Source: Campylobacter fetus subsp. fetus
Lineage (GTDB): Bacteria; Campylobacterota; Campylobacteria; Campylobacterales; Campylobacteraceae
Direction of reading: 5' to 3'
NCBI RefSeq assembly: GCF_900475935.1
Contig: NZ_LS483431.1
Coordinates: forward strand, 558,001-622,000
Length of the DNA: 64,000 nt
Shown here piece after piece: positions 1 through 9,800 of this stretch (position 1 is the first letter of the stretch; every line of letters starts with the position of its first letter). The translations under genes and the position numbers were made by a program. The notes below the pieces were generated by a model. It had not been told where the DNA came from, ran no database searches, and saw nothing but the letters and a program-made list of their open reading frames with translations.

Positions 1-62
1 TAAATGAACTAAAAAATATATATTTTAATGAGTTCTCTAAAATAATTAAAAGCGAAGATTGA
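1..62 (+). CDS. 3' end of an upstream gene, probably purL
   Basis: An open frame runs from the window edge (codons from base 3) to a TGA at 60-62, giving about 19 residues that end in KSED. The TGA shares its last base with the ATG of the next gene, so the two are translationally linked. The tail has the Leu-Lys-x-x-aromatic pattern seen at the end of small-type PurL proteins. In C. jejuni, as I recall, purL precedes the J-domain gene and purH in this order. With so few residues the name is an inference from context. Confidence 0.45.
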   Translation, partial: NELKNIYFNEFSKIIKSED

Positions 63-802
63 TGCATATTTTCATTATAATTGCGATTGTTGTTGCTATT
101 TTTTATATTCTTAGTAAGAGTTATATAAAAAAACCCACCGTAAATTTCGGCGGAAATTTTGATAATAGATCTTTTGATATTTTAGATGCTAAGTTTTTCG
201 TAAGACTTATAGCAAAAGTTGCAAAAAGCGATGGAGTTGTATCTAAAGAAGAGGCTTATTATATATCTTTAATATTTGATGATATATGCAATAAACTTAA
301 AAATGCAAGTATCAGATATGAATTAAAAGAAACTTACGAAATAGAAAAAAATAGTTCAAATACTGCATTTAGCATAGCTTTAGAGTATAAGACCAAGCTT
401 AAGCTTAGTGAGCAAGCTTGTGTAAATATAGTTATGTTTTTACTAAATTTAGCTTACATAGACGGCGAGTTCAACAGCGCTGAAAAAGAGATCTTAAATG
501 AAGTTTGTGACGGATTTGGTATCGGTAAGTTTATAAAAGATACTCTGTTTGAGCGTTTTGAAAGCGAGTTTAGAAATAAACAAAGTAACCAAAATACTAC
601 TAACAAAGATCCGTATGAGGTTTTAGAGATCAATAAAGACGCTAGTTTTGATGAGATAAAAAAACAATATAGAAAACTTGCTAAACAAAATCATCCTGAT
701 TTCTTAATGGGGGCAGACGAAAAAGTCATTAGTAACGCTACAAAGAGACTTCAAGAGATAAATGAAGCTTACGCGGATTTAAAAGCTAAGTTTGGAAAAT
801 AG
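62..802 (+). CDS. Membrane-anchored TerB/J-domain (DjlA-like) co-chaperone
   Basis: A 246-residue protein with one N-terminal membrane segment (about residues 3-18), a TerB-like helical domain (about 40-150, with acidic helices such as [14 protein letters not shown]) and a C-terminal J domain (about 180-246) that keeps the HPD tripeptide in NHPDF. This order (TM, TerB, J) is that of DjlA, which stimulates the ATPase of DnaK at the inner membrane. The ATG at 62 overlaps the upstream stop codon; a TTG one codon earlier is less likely. It sits 27 bp before purH, and nothing in the sequence links it to purine synthesis. The family is secure; the client is unknown. Confidence 0.85.
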   Translation: MHIFIIIAIVVAIFYILSKSYIKKPTVNFGGNFDNRSFDILDAKFFVRLIAKVAKSDGVVSKEEAYYISLIFDDICNKLKNASIRYELKETYEIEKNSSNTAFSIALEYKTKLKLSEQACVNIVMFLLNLAYIDGEFNSAEKEILNEVCDGFGIGKFIKDTLFERFESEFRNKQSNQNTTNKDPYEVLEINKDASFDEIKKQYRKLAKQNHPDFLMGADEKVISNATKRLQEINEAYADLKAKFGK

Positions 803-829
803 ATATTAAATTTAAAAAAGGAGAGATTT

Positions 830-2362
830 ATGAGAGCGCTTATCAGTGTGAGCGATAAAAGCGGGATCGAGCATTTTGCAAAAGGACTTGAAAGCTTAGG
901 TTTTGAGATTTTGAGTACCGGCGGAACTTATAAAACATTAAAAGAAGCAAATTTAAAAGTGGTCGAAGTCAGTGATTATACCAAAAGTCCTGAGATGTTT
1001 GAGGGTCGCGTAAAGACTTTGCATCCAAAAATTCACGGTGGAATTTTACATAAAAGAGATGACGCTAGTCATGTAAAACAAGCAGGTGATTTTGGTATCG
1101 GCGCCATAGATTTAGTTTGCGTAAATTTATATCCGTTTAAAGAGACCACTATCCGAACTGATGATTTTGGCGAGATCATCGAAAATATTGATATCGGCGG
1201 TCCTGCTATGGTAAGAAGTGCGGCAAAAAACTTTAAAGATGTTATCATAGTAACGGACGTAAATGACTACGACACGGTTTTAGAAGCTCTAAAAACCAGC
1301 AGCGATAGCTATGAGTTTAGACTGGGTATGATGATAAAAGCATTCGAGCACACCGCTAGTTACGACTCTATGATAGCAAATTATATGAACGATAGATTTA
1401 AAGGTGGTTTTGGCGAAAAAAGATTTATAAGTGCGGCAAAAGTGTTTGAATGTAGATACGGCGAAAATCCTCATCAAAAAGGTGCTGCTTACGAGTTTGA
1501 CAGCTTTTTGAGTTTAAATTTTACTCAGCTAAAAGGCGAAGCAAGTTTCAATAACATGACAGATATCAACTCAGCCGTTTCTATCGCTAGTAGTTTTGGA
1601 GATACTCCTGCGGTAGCTATCTGTAAACACGCAAACCCTTGCGGTTTTGCTATAGGTAAAGATGTTTTAGATAGCTATGAAAAAGCTTTGAAATGTGATC
1701 CTGTTAGTGCATTTGGCGGAGTAGTAGCGATAAATGGAACTCTCACAAAAGAGCTTGCGCTTAAGACTAAAGAGATATTTATAGAAGTTATCATCGCTGC
1801 AAACGTTGAAGACGGCGTTTTAGAAATTTATAGTGATAAAAAACGTACAAAAATCTTTACTCAAAATAACAAATACCTTGTGCAATCAGGCGATAAATGG
1901 GATTTTAAACACATAGATGGCGGTTTCGTGTTTCAAGAAAAAGATTACGTGAGCGATGATGAAGTTGCAAATGCAAAATTAGTAACCAAAAAACAAGCGG
2001 ACGTTAGTGAGCTAAACGACTTAAAGATCGCTTGGAAGATAGCTGCACTTACAAAATCAAACTGCGTAGTTTATGTAAAAGACGCCATGCTTTTAGCTAT
2101 AGGTATGGGTATGACAAGTAGAGTGGATGCCGCTAGAGCAGCGGTGACAAAAGCTCATGATATGGGTATAGATCTAAGAGGCTCTTCTCTTGCAAGCGAA
2201 GCGTTTTTCCCGTTTAAAGATAGCATAGAGATAGCTAGTAAAGTAGGCGTTAAAAACGTCATTCAACCAGGCGGTAGTATACGTGATGAAGACGTTATCG
2301 CTGCGGCTGACGAGTCAGGTATGAGTATGTACTTTACTGGTATCAGACACTTTTTGCATTAG
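830..2362 (+). CDS. purH: Bifunctional AICAR formyltransferase / IMP cyclohydrolase
   Basis: PurH catalyses the last two steps of de novo IMP synthesis. At 510 residues it has normal length. The N-terminal MGS-like cyclohydrolase domain starts at once ([15 protein letters not shown], then STGGTYK), and the formyltransferase domain carries the catalytic Lys-His pair at residues 266-267 in ICKHANPCG. The C-terminus ends in the usual GIRHFLH. A strong Shine-Dalgarno AAAGGAGAG precedes the ATG. An imperfect inverted repeat downstream (about 2392-2434) may act in termination but lacks a convincing U-run. Confidence 0.97.
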   Translation: MRALISVSDKSGIEHFAKGLESLGFEILSTGGTYKTLKEANLKVVEVSDYTKSPEMFEGRVKTLHPKIHGGILHKRDDASHVKQAGDFGIGAIDLVCVNLYPFKETTIRTDDFGEIIENIDIGGPAMVRSAAKNFKDVIIVTDVNDYDTVLEALKTSSDSYEFRLGMMIKAFEHTASYDSMIANYMNDRFKGGFGEKRFISAAKVFECRYGENPHQKGAAYEFDSFLSLNFTQLKGEASFNNMTDINSAVSIASSFGDTPAVAICKHANPCGFAIGKDVLDSYEKALKCDPVSAFGGVVAINGTLTKELALKTKEIFIEVIIAANVEDGVLEIYSDKKRTKIFTQNNKYLVQSGDKWDFKHIDGGFVFQEKDYVSDDEVANAKLVTKKQADVSELNDLKIAWKIAALTKSNCVVYVKDAMLLAIGMGMTSRVDAARAAVTKAHDMGIDLRGSSLASEAFFPFKDSIEIASKVGVKNVIQPGGSIRDEDVIAAADESGMSMYFTGIRHFLH

Positions 2363-2494
2363 ATTTTTTGCTTGAAATGATTTTTATTAGAGTTTTGCAT
2401 TTTTATCTTTATTGATATTTGCAAACTCTACTTATAATATTATCTGAAATTACCGTATATCATTGTTATAATAACTTAAATTTAACTTTTTCTA

Positions 2495-2536
2495 TTGATT
2501 GCCATCAATGTTTATCGCTAAAAATAATACTATAAT
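2495..2536 (+). promoter_or_regulatory. Perfect Fnr/Crp-type box plus -10 (class II architecture)
   Basis: TTGAT-TGCC-ATCAA at 2495-2508 is a perfect match to the E. coli FNR consensus TTGAT-N4-ATCAA. A consensus -10 TATAAT lies at 2531-2536. If transcription starts about 7 bp after the -10 (near 2543), the box is centred at about -41.5, the position of class II activator sites. The leader would then be about 19 nt before the ATG at 2562. Which Crp/Fnr-family protein binds is not visible here. Confidence 0.7.
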
Positions 2537-2561
2537 ACTATCAAATTTAAAAAGGGTCAAT

Positions 2562-2906
2562 ATGAATTATTTTGAAAATTGGCAGAAAATAAAAGCAGAC
2601 GGTGCAAGTTTAGATTTTTATAAAAAAACTGAAAATCAAACCGAGCTTATAGGATTTGATTCTTCAAGATGCATCCCGCCAGAACCTATGGTAAATGCGG
2701 TAATCGCTCTAAATTTTATAAAAGATAAAAATATAAAAGTCGTAATGATAAATCATAAATTTCCAGCAGGTCTTATACCGAAAATAGAAGATAAATTCGA
2801 CTATACAAGTGAGAGTTTAGAAGATGGAAACGTAAGACTGATTTTTAGCTTAAAAGACGGTGCTCAATCGTCCTTGCTAGATACAAAATGTGAATGTCAT
2901 GGCTAA
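2562..2906 (+). CDS. DUF2249 domain protein
   Basis: A small soluble protein of 114 residues. It has the DUF2249 pattern: a PPEPM turn (about residues 37-41) before a helix, then a central strand ending in MINHKFPAGLIP and a final strand VRLIFSLK. DUF2249 proteins often occur beside haemerythrins, DUF59 proteins and NO-related membrane proteins; their biochemistry is not settled. The C-terminus has a Cys-Glu-Cys-His ending that could bind metal. The ATG at 2562 is chosen because an upstream TTG (2499) lies inside the promoter box. It overlaps the next gene, and the three genes 2562-4358 form one operon. Confidence 0.75.
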   Translation: MNYFENWQKIKADGASLDFYKKTENQTELIGFDSSRCIPPEPMVNAVIALNFIKDKNIKVVMINHKFPAGLIPKIEDKFDYTSESLEDGNVRLIFSLKDGAQSSLLDTKCECHG

Positions 2907-4080
2907 GCTTTTAAGTACGTTTGCGCCGCCTTTTAAACTAATCGGCGCTTATTTTGTGATCTCTATTGTATTTGCGATATTTTCGGTTTTTTTATATAAA
3001 TTTAGTGATTTTGATGTTTTGTTGAATTTGCAAACTGCTACTTTTTTGCACATATTTTTAGTTGGATTTGTTATTAGTATTATCAAAGGTTCAATTTATC
3101 AGCTTAGTTCAGTTATCCTAAATAGAGCATTTTTTACTTTAAAAGGTGCATATATCAATGTTTTTGCTTATACTTTGGCACTTATATTGTTTTTAAACGG
3201 AATGTTTTTTGAAAATACTTTGCTTATATATCTTGGCTCTATTATTTTATTTTTAAGTTTGCTTTATTTTGATATTTGCTATCTTTTGAGTTTTTTAAAT
3301 TTAAAGATAAGTAGTTTTTCTCAACTCTGCCTTTTTGTATCTGCTATAATGTTTTTGATGGGTATTTGTCTTGGAATGCTTCTAGTGCTAATTATGTTTG
3401 GCTGGTTGGACGTTGATTTTATAACGATACTTAGGTTTCACTTATATTTTGTTTTTGGGTTTATATTTTTTACGGTTATTGGGGCTTCTAGTGTACTTTT
3501 ACCTATGTTTAGTTTGGCTCATAATGTTAATTTCGGGCTATTTTACGCAAGCTTTACGCTTTATATATCTGGATTTTTTCTTATTTGGTTTTTACTGGAT
3601 GGAGCTTTAAAAGTTATTTTGAGTGCAGCCGTATTGGCGATTTTGCAGTGGATTTTGATATTGAAAAATAGAGTTAGAAGAGCTTATGATTATTGGAATT
3701 TGAATCTTATTTTTAGCTTTTTTATGCTTGGTTTTTCGATATTTGCATACTCTTTTTTGAATTTAAATTTAGCTGTTTTTACTCTATTTTTCGGTTTTTT
3801 ATATCCTTTTATCGTGGCTCATATATATAAAATTATGCCATTTTTAATCTGGTATCACTATATATCAAAATTTGTAGGAAAACTAAAAATTCCGAATTTA
3901 GAAGATATGATTATGAAAAAAACTGCTTATTTCGGACTTATTTTTAATATGCTAGCTATATTTTTTATATTTTTTAAATTTGAGTATTTAGCACAGGTTT
4001 TTATGCTTGTTAGTGTTATTTTAGTGCTAGTTAATATGATAAATTTTTTAAGATACATTAATTTCGGAGTTAAATTATGA
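2899..4080 (+). CDS. Polytopic membrane protein, NnrS/haem-copper-oxidase-like histidine pattern
   Basis: About 393 residues, nearly all hydrophobic, with about 12 predicted membrane helices. Several histidines sit inside or at the ends of helices (TFLHIFLVGF, LRFHLYFVFG, VAHIYKIMPFLIWYHY). That distribution recalls NnrS and the haem-copper-oxidase-like proteins of NO metabolism, so haem or copper ligation is possible. It overlaps the DUF2249 gene by 8 bp (a GTG at 2890 is an alternative start) and the DUF59 gene by 4 bp (ATGA), indicating coupled translation. Function is inferred from pattern and neighbours only; a transporter or quinol-linked protein remains possible. Confidence 0.6.
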   Translation: MAKLLSTFAPPFKLIGAYFVISIVFAIFSVFLYKFSDFDVLLNLQTATFLHIFLVGFVISIIKGSIYQLSSVILNRAFFTLKGAYINVFAYTLALILFLNGMFFENTLLIYLGSIILFLSLLYFDICYLLSFLNLKISSFSQLCLFVSAIMFLMGICLGMLLVLIMFGWLDVDFITILRFHLYFVFGFIFFTVIGASSVLLPMFSLAHNVNFGLFYASFTLYISGFFLIWFLLDGALKVILSAAVLAILQWILILKNRVRRAYDYWNLNLIFSFFMLGFSIFAYSFLNLNLAVFTLFFGFLYPFIVAHIYKIMPFLIWYHYISKFVGKLKIPNLEDMIMKKTAYFGLIFNMLAIFFIFFKFEYLAQVFMLVSVILVLVNMINFLRYINFGVKL

Positions 4081-4358
4081 AAGACAAAATATATGGCGAA
4101 TTGAAAAAAATAATAGATCCCGAAATTGGCTTTGATATAGTCTCTTTGGGGCTTATTTACGATGTTGAGGTGTCTGGAGACAAAGCGGTTATAACAATGA
4201 GTTTGTCTACCAAATCTTGCCCTTTACATGAGCTGATTTTGAGCTGGGTAGAAGAGGCTGTTTTAAGAGTAGTAAAGGAGTGTGTGATAGATCTAGTTTG
4301 GGAGCCGGCATGGAATATTGATATGGCAAGTGATGAAATAAAGGCAATTTTAGGATGA
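4077..4358 (+). CDS. DUF59 (MIP18/PaaD/SufT-like) metal-sulfur cluster assembly factor
   Basis: A 93-residue protein that is a single DUF59 domain. The N-terminal helix ends in KIIDPEIGFDIVSLGLIYDV, the family hallmark, and the conserved cysteine sits in TKSCPLHELI (about residue 46). Family members (SufT, PaaD, the eukaryotic CIA protein MIP18) help load Fe-S clusters. The start ATG overlaps the previous stop codon (ATGA at 4077-4080). In this operon it may mature or repair the metal site of the membrane protein or its partner; that is inference from context. Confidence 0.85.
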   Translation: MKDKIYGELKKIIDPEIGFDIVSLGLIYDVEVSGDKAVITMSLSTKSCPLHELILSWVEEAVLRVVKECVIDLVWEPAWNIDMASDEIKAILG

Positions 4359-4447
4359 TTGAAAATACCGATAAATTAAGTATTATTTTATGATTTATTA
4401 AGTATTTAATCAGTATCATTAACGACACAAATTCAAAAAGGAGTTAT

Positions 4448-6040
4448 GTGAGAACAAATACGATAGGCAAGAAAATTGCACTTAGTATGATTGCAGTATT
4501 GTTTATAAGTTTTGTTGTTATGCAGTTTATTATTGTTGGACAATTTAATAATTCCGCAACACAAACTACAAAAAATAACTTAGATATGCTAAGCAAATCA
4601 ATATTTCAAACTGTGCAAGCAGCTATGAATACGGGCGATCCTGTTATGATAGAAAAGTCCGTAAAGGACGCCGGAACTATAAAAGGTGTTTCCTCTATAG
4701 AAATTTTTAGATCAGATGACCTTTCAGATGGGTTTGGTTTGGAAAAAGTAGTTCCAAAAGATGATATTATAAAAAAGCAGTTCTCTAATCCTCAAAATCT
4801 AACTTTTGATCTCAAAGAAAAAGGGGATCATAAATTAAGACTAGTCACTCCTTTGGTTGCAAAACAAGAGTGTTTGTCTTGTCACGCTACGGTAAAAGAG
4901 GGTGATGTTTTAGGAGTGATGGATCTTTCATACTCTTTTAACGAGATCGACGCAGATCTTAGAAATAAAAGCTTGATATTTTCACTTATATTTGTAGTAT
5001 CTCTTATCGTTACTACTTTGGTTGTGCTTCTTGTGCTTAAAAAAGTAGTTATATGTCCTGTTTTAGAGCTTTTAAGCAGAGCAAAAGATTTAGCAAGCGG
5101 AGATGGCGATTTGAGTGCTAGAATAATAGTAAAAAACGATGATGAAATAGGGCAGAGTTGCAAAAATATAAATATTTTTATAGAAAAAATACAAGGCATA
5201 GTAAAAGCGGCTCAAGGAAGTGCAAAAAGCGTTGAAAATGAAACTATAAATTTAAATACAAATGCTTCTATGTTATCAAATAGTACAGAAGCAGGAAAAC
5301 TGCAAGCTAAGAATTCATTTGAAGTAAGCAAGAGCGTATCTGACGAGCTTGATATCTCAAGAGAGATAGCGAATAAAGCCGCATCGGCAAATAAAAAGTC
5401 ATACGATGAGCTAGATGATATGATAAATTCGCTAAATGACGTTGTAAACAGCCTAAATGATACAAATACCAAAGAGCAAGAGATAGCTGAAAGAACAAAT
5501 TTAGTCGTTAAGCAGACTGAAGATATGAGAAAAATCCTTGATATGATAGGCGAAGTGGCCGATCAAACAAATCTTTTAGCTTTAAATGCAGCTATAGAGG
5601 CAGCGCGCGCAGGAGATATGGGAAGAGGATTTGCAGTTGTTGCAGAAGAGGTAAGAGTTTTGGCCGAAAGAACAAACGACTCTTTAAAAGATATTGATTC
5701 GAATGCACAAAATATGATAAAAGCTGTTCGAGATCTAGGCTCATCTTTAAATGAAAATGCAGTTCATATAGCATCTTTAAGTGATGAAGCAAATAGCCTT
5801 ATGGATATGGCTAGAACTACTCAAAGTACGACATCTGAGTCTATGAGACTAGCAAATGAAGTAGCAGACAAAACTACTGATATAAATAGTAAAATTGAGA
5901 GTTTATTAGAACAGTCCAAAGAGTCCGTGACAATACTTGATAACAATACAAAGATAGCTTCTAAATTTATCAGTGCTTCTCAAAGTCTAAAAGAGGTGTC
6001 TTTGGATCTTGAGAATAATCTTAACAAATTTAAAACTTGA
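4448..6040 (+). CDS. Chemoreceptor (MCP) with periplasmic haem c (CXXCH) sensor
   Basis: A 530-residue transducer: TM1 (about 12-32), a periplasmic region (33-172), TM2 (about 175-197), HAMP, then a cytoplasmic signalling domain with the hairpin region [20 protein letters not shown]. The periplasmic part contains CLSCH at residues 142-146 just before [13 protein letters not shown], the layout of haem-c single-domain sensors. Covalent haem here would make it a redox, O2 or NO sensor (inference). No CheR-binding pentapeptide is seen at the C-terminus. The start is GTG at 4448 with AAAAAGGAG upstream; an ATG two bases earlier hits a stop at once. It is followed by a terminator. Confidence 0.9.
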   Translation: MRTNTIGKKIALSMIAVLFISFVVMQFIIVGQFNNSATQTTKNNLDMLSKSIFQTVQAAMNTGDPVMIEKSVKDAGTIKGVSSIEIFRSDDLSDGFGLEKVVPKDDIIKKQFSNPQNLTFDLKEKGDHKLRLVTPLVAKQECLSCHATVKEGDVLGVMDLSYSFNEIDADLRNKSLIFSLIFVVSLIVTTLVVLLVLKKVVICPVLELLSRAKDLASGDGDLSARIIVKNDDEIGQSCKNINIFIEKIQGIVKAAQGSAKSVENETINLNTNASMLSNSTEAGKLQAKNSFEVSKSVSDELDISREIANKAASANKKSYDELDDMINSLNDVVNSLNDTNTKEQEIAERTNLVVKQTEDMRKILDMIGEVADQTNLLALNAAIEAARAGDMGRGFAVVAEEVRVLAERTNDSLKDIDSNAQNMIKAVRDLGSSLNENAVHIASLSDEANSLMDMARTTQSTTSESMRLANEVADKTTDINSKIESLLEQSKESVTILDNNTKIASKFISASQSLKEVSLDLENNLNKFKT

Positions 6041-6059
6041 TTTTAAATTTGTGCAAGTT

Positions 6060-6093
6060 AAAGTATCTCCAAATATTTGTTTGGGGATACTTT
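6060..6093. terminator. Bidirectional terminator hairpin between MCP and dat
   Basis: Left arm 6060-6073 and right arm 6080-6093 pair over 14 positions with one G-U, around a 6-nt loop; the plus strand ends in a short T run. It lies between the convergent MCP (stop at 6040) and aminotransferase (stop at 6098) genes, so it can serve both strands. Confidence 0.7.
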
Positions 6094-6097
6094 TGGA

Positions 6098-6970
6098 CTA
6101 CATTAGTCCGGCTTCTTTTTTCAAACGCTCTATATATAATTCACGCAGTTTTGGTGAGTATTTTCCTATCTTTGCGTTGTTTATTGGTTTTCCGTCGGCT
6201 TTTATAACAGGTAGAAGTATCAAAGTGGCAGCGCTGATAAATACTTCATCGGCATTATAAACTTCATCCATAGTAAATTTTCTTTGTTCTACTCTAAGTC
6301 CGGCTTTGTTTGCTAGTGCTAGCAAAACTTTTCGTCTTATTCCGGGCAAGATCTCATTGGAAAGAGGTTTAGTGATAAGGGTATCGTCTTTTATTATAAA
6401 TGCGCTGCTACTACTTGCTTCTGTTACAAATCCATCTTCTACCATAAAAGACTCATAAGCACCTACTTTATACGCTTCATTCTTTGCATAACATTGAGCT
6501 AGGAGAGATATTGATTTTATATCTCGTCTTTTCCATCTGATATCAGGAGTGCTTATTATTTCTATTCCTGTTTTGGCATATTCGTTGTTAAATATCTCTT
6601 TTTGATAAACGAACGCCATCACAGTAGGTTTTAGTCCTTTTATAAATTTAAACTCACGTTCGCTCACGCCTCTTGTAACTTCCATATAGATACCGCCTTC
6701 TTTCACGCTGTTTTTTTCTATCAATGCGTAAAGTATCTTTTCAAATTCATCTTTATCTATAGGCAGCTCAAGCTCGATTGCTTTAAGGCTTCTTTGAAAT
6801 CTATCCCAAAAATCTTCTTTATCGACTAGCTTTGAGTTTATTATAGGAACTACTTCATAAATTCCGTCTCCAAATATAAAACCACGATCAAATATGCTGA
6901 TCTTAGCATCGTTTTTATTTAAAAATGCCCCATTTAAATATACGATGTTTTCTGCGTCACCTGCTGCCAT
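6098..6970 (-). CDS. dat: D-amino-acid (D-alanine) aminotransferase, class IV PLP enzyme
   Basis: A fold-type IV PLP aminotransferase of 290 residues. It has the N-terminal FDRGFIFGDGIYEVVP motif, the PLP lysine in RRDIKSISLL, and VTEASSSSAFI and GITR-like LPGIRRKVL segments that bind the cofactor phosphate. DAAT makes D-glutamate from D-alanine and 2-oxoglutarate, complementing MurI (also in this window) in peptidoglycan supply. The ATG at 6970 has a good AGGAG about 8 bp upstream; an in-frame ATG at 7009 would add 13 residues but lacks one. A branched-chain or aminodeoxychorismate lyase role is less likely. Confidence 0.85.
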   Translation of the reverse strand: MAAGDAENIVYLNGAFLNKNDAKISIFDRGFIFGDGIYEVVPIINSKLVDKEDFWDRFQRSLKAIELELPIDKDEFEKILYALIEKNSVKEGGIYMEVTRGVSEREFKFIKGLKPTVMAFVYQKEIFNNEYAKTGIEIISTPDIRWKRRDIKSISLLAQCYAKNEAYKVGAYESFMVEDGFVTEASSSSAFIIKDDTLITKPLSNEILPGIRRKVLLALANKAGLRVEQRKFTMDEVYNADEVFISAATLILLPVIKADGKPINNAKIGKYSPKLRELYIERLKKEAGLM

Positions 6971-7065
6971 AATATCTACTCCTATTAAAATTTCGAGTAT
7001 TTTATCCATATTTCACTTATTTTTGATATAATATATTATTCAAAAAATAAAAAAAGTAAAAAAAG

Positions 7066-7572
7066 ATGTTAGAAAAACTAAGAAAATTTATATTTAAAAA
7101 ACTGTTTATCGTATCAAAGCAACCTGTATTATTTAAAGATCTTCTTGAGGCTAATTGCCTATTTAATGAAGGAATGCTAGTTGATCCATCTAAGTTAAAT
7201 TTTAGATTTAGAGACGGTAGACTTTATATTATTTATGGAATTTTATGCTTTATTATATTAGCTGCGGCGATTATCATTTTGCATAAAATTTTTGAAAAAA
7301 TAGACTTTCATTACTCTATTATAGGCACGATGATTATGACGGCTCTTGTTTTTATAGGATTTGATTTTTTTAAAGTTTGGGCTAGAAAAAGTATAAGTCA
7401 TGAACTTATAAAAAAAGCTTGGGATATACATTTTCCATATTTTCCTTATGAGAAATACTCTCAAAAAATAGAGATAATTTATAATGAAGCCATCAAAAAA
7501 GAGATACCAAGAAAAGATCTTGAAAAATATGTTTTAGATCAGCTTGTTCTTAGAGTGTCATCTGATAAATAA
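7066..7572 (+). CDS. Hypothetical two-TM membrane protein
   Basis: I do not recognise this 168-residue protein. It has two hydrophobic segments (about 55-73 and 83-102) between a basic N-terminus and a charged C-terminal cytoplasmic tail with the aromatic patch IHFPYFPYEKY. A -10 TATAAT lies at 7027-7032, giving a short leader. No strong Shine-Dalgarno precedes the ATG. Its 3' end overlaps the convergent FUSC-like gene by 15 bp. Confidence 0.7.
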   Translation: MLEKLRKFIFKKLFIVSKQPVLFKDLLEANCLFNEGMLVDPSKLNFRFRDGRLYIIYGILCFIILAAAIIILHKIFEKIDFHYSIIGTMIMTALVFIGFDFFKVWARKSISHELIKKAWDIHFPYFPYEKYSQKIEIIYNEAIKKEIPRKDLEKYVLDQLVLRVSSDK

Positions 7573-9522
7573 CTCCGTATTTACCATAATTTTTGCTTGC
7601 TTTTCAGCTATAATTTTTAAGAGATAGCTTATTTTTTCGTCATTACATATAAGTTTATCCTCTACATCGTCATAGAAATAATAAGGAAGTTTGTTCAATT
7701 TTTTGCCTATCATCTCAAATCTTGTTATTATGATATTCATATCTGAGTTAAAATGAGCTTCTATGATATCAAATTTATCTTTATTTTGTATCGATTTTAT
7801 GTAATCTTTTAAATTTATAAGTAAGCTATTTATCTCATAAAGATTTTTATAAATTTCTAAATATATTTTAAAATTTTTACTTCTGTCATTTTCTAAAACC
7901 GCTGTTTTATAACCGCTTAATGCAATTAGAACCGAGTTTTCTTTTACTACAAATTTGCCTTTTTGATTATAGATAGATTTTGCCAATATATCTAGTTTTT
8001 TTATAAGTGTATCGAAATTTGAACTTAATTTTAGCTCGGTAGATCTTCTGAAAAATAGAACAGTTACGCCAAAAGCTACAAAAAATCCTATCAAAATATC
8101 CGTTACTCTAAATATTATCAAATCTATAAAATCAGTTTTTATCACAGAAAAAATTAGTGTAAAAGCCAGCATAAACATAGATGTAAAGTATATGGTCGGG
8201 AAATTTTTCAGATAAAACGTAAGAAAGATCGAAATGATAATAATAGGTATAAAAATATAGTTTGTTTTGAAAAAGTATATAAGAACAAGCCCCAAACAAA
8301 CGCCGATTAATGCTCCTTTTATATTATTAAATCCAACAACTTTCGTCATATATGAACTTGCTCTGCTTACGCTAAGTACTCCGATAGCTATCCATACTCC
8401 GTGATTTATCTGCGTTAATTGAGCTATTAATATAGCTATAGATACGCCAAGTGCTAGTTTGATCGAGTTTTGTACGGCCGGGTTTTTTAAGTTTATATCA
8501 GAAATTATCATTTTTATGCTTTTTTCTTTAGCATTTTCTAATTTTATTTTATCTTCTCCTCCATTTTTTATAAGCCAAAATTTGGAGTATAAAACATTCA
8601 AAGAAGCTCTAAATATAAGGTATTGCGTATCGTTTAGCTTATCTATAGCATCTGTTTTGATATATGCGTTTTTGTCGTTAAATATATTTTTCAACTCTTT
8701 TAAATTATGTGTGATTTCATCTTGTATCTCTTTTAGTAAATTTTCATCTTTTATGGTTCCAAAGTATCTCTTTATAGCGATCAAAGAGTGAAAAATATCT
8801 TCTGACTTATATAGATAAAATATCGCCCTTGCGTGGTGTATGATAATCCTCTCGTCTTTTAAATTTGAACTTTGATTTGCAAATATCTTTTTTATCGCTT
8901 CTATATGTTTCTCACACTCGGCGCTAGAGTATTCAAAATTCTTTGTATTGAATAGGTTTTTGCTCATGTCCATAAGATCTTCTAGTAAAAGATTGTAAGT
9001 TTTTTTAGTAAATTTTCCGTATGTTCCTATGTGCATTATACGAAAAATTGAAGCTATAATTCCGCCGATAATTATCCCGAAAATACTGTTTTTAACTTCT
9101 AAATCACCGCTGCTTTGAGCTATTAATGCTACTAGTCCTGAGATATTGACTATAGATAGTATTTTGTTTAAATTTTGATTAAATAAACTACTTAATCCTA
9201 CAAAAAGCATCCAAATAAATGTAGGTAAAAACAGCAGCCAGCTCGCTTCATAAGCTAATTTTGCAAACGGTAAAAACATAGAAGCTAAAACCACATATAA
9301 GAAAAAATATTTAATCTTAGTAAAATCGCTTCCATCAAGAGAGTTGATAAAAAATAGATTCATAGACGCATTTGCAGCAAAAATAGCTCCGTAAACACCG
9401 AAAAAATAGTAAGCCATACATCCGCATACTATCATAGAAATCGACGCTTTAAGGGCAAAACTAAAGGCAAAATTTGCCGGATCGTATGTTTTTATAAATT
9501 TAGAAATAGCTATGTTCATCAA
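7558..9522 (-). CDS. FUSC-family (YccS/AaeB-like) inner-membrane protein
   Basis: A 654-residue protein built of two membrane blocks, each of several helices (about residues 20-160 and 355-490), separated by a long helical soluble region, with a C-terminal cytoplasmic helical domain. This duplicated layout, with a second block starting ALGVSIAILIAQLTQINHGVWIAIGVLSV, is typical of the FUSC superfamily (fusaric acid resistance, AaeB, YccS), thought to export aromatic acids or act in envelope stress. The substrate is unknown. The start overlaps the stop of the ftsL-like gene by 4 bp, so it appears to be cotranscribed with rsmH. Confidence 0.75.
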   Translation of the reverse strand: MMNIAISKFIKTYDPANFAFSFALKASISMIVCGCMAYYFFGVYGAIFAANASMNLFFINSLDGSDFTKIKYFFLYVVLASMFLPFAKLAYEASWLLFLPTFIWMLFVGLSSLFNQNLNKILSIVNISGLVALIAQSSGDLEVKNSIFGIIIGGIIASIFRIMHIGTYGKFTKKTYNLLLEDLMDMSKNLFNTKNFEYSSAECEKHIEAIKKIFANQSSNLKDERIIIHHARAIFYLYKSEDIFHSLIAIKRYFGTIKDENLLKEIQDEITHNLKELKNIFNDKNAYIKTDAIDKLNDTQYLIFRASLNVLYSKFWLIKNGGEDKIKLENAKEKSIKMIISDINLKNPAVQNSIKLALGVSIAILIAQLTQINHGVWIAIGVLSVSRASSYMTKVVGFNNIKGALIGVCLGLVLIYFFKTNYIFIPIIIISIFLTFYLKNFPTIYFTSMFMLAFTLIFSVIKTDFIDLIIFRVTDILIGFFVAFGVTVLFFRRSTELKLSSNFDTLIKKLDILAKSIYNQKGKFVVKENSVLIALSGYKTAVLENDRSKNFKIYLEIYKNLYEINSLLINLKDYIKSIQNKDKFDIIEAHFNSDMNIIITRFEMIGKKLNKLPYYFYDDVEDKLICNDEKISYLLKIIAEKQAKIMVNTELFIR

Positions 9523-9800
9523 TAGCTCATATTATCGATGATCTGGTTTTTATATCTTATTTTTTCTAGTTTAGCTTTTAAAACTTTATTTTCTTCTAAA
9601 AGAACGTTTAGTTTATTTTTTAATTCCGCTATATCACGGCTAGTGTAGTAGATCTCATTACTGATGTAAATTTTCGGTATCGTAACGCAGAGTATTAGGA
9701 GCAGCATAAAATATGCAGCCATGAGAGATTGAAAGTTTAGATTATGCTCTTTTTTAAGCTCTTCATCATGCCTTTGTAACAGTTCGTCTTTATCGCTCAT
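9519..9800 (-). CDS. FtsL-like small division protein (bitopic, coiled coil)
   Basis: A 93-residue protein with a short cytoplasmic N-terminus, one membrane helix (about 27-45) and a periplasmic coiled coil (about 57-85, ELKNKLNVLLEENKVLKAKLEKI). Size, topology and position directly after rsmH are those of FtsL, which joins FtsB and FtsQ in the divisome. Primary sequence similarity across FtsL proteins is low, so the call rests on architecture and synteny. Its start overlaps the rsmH stop by 4 bp and its stop overlaps the next gene. Confidence 0.65.
   Translation of the reverse strand: MSDKDELLQRHDEELKKEHNLNFQSLMAAYFMLLLILCVTIPKIYISNEIYYTSRDIAELKNKLNVLLEENKVLKAKLEKIRYKNQIIDNMSY

Noticed and set aside
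2499-2561. Upstream TTG start for the DUF2249 gene
   Set aside because: The codon lies inside the promoter box and before the predicted transcription start; the ATG at 2562 fits the domain.
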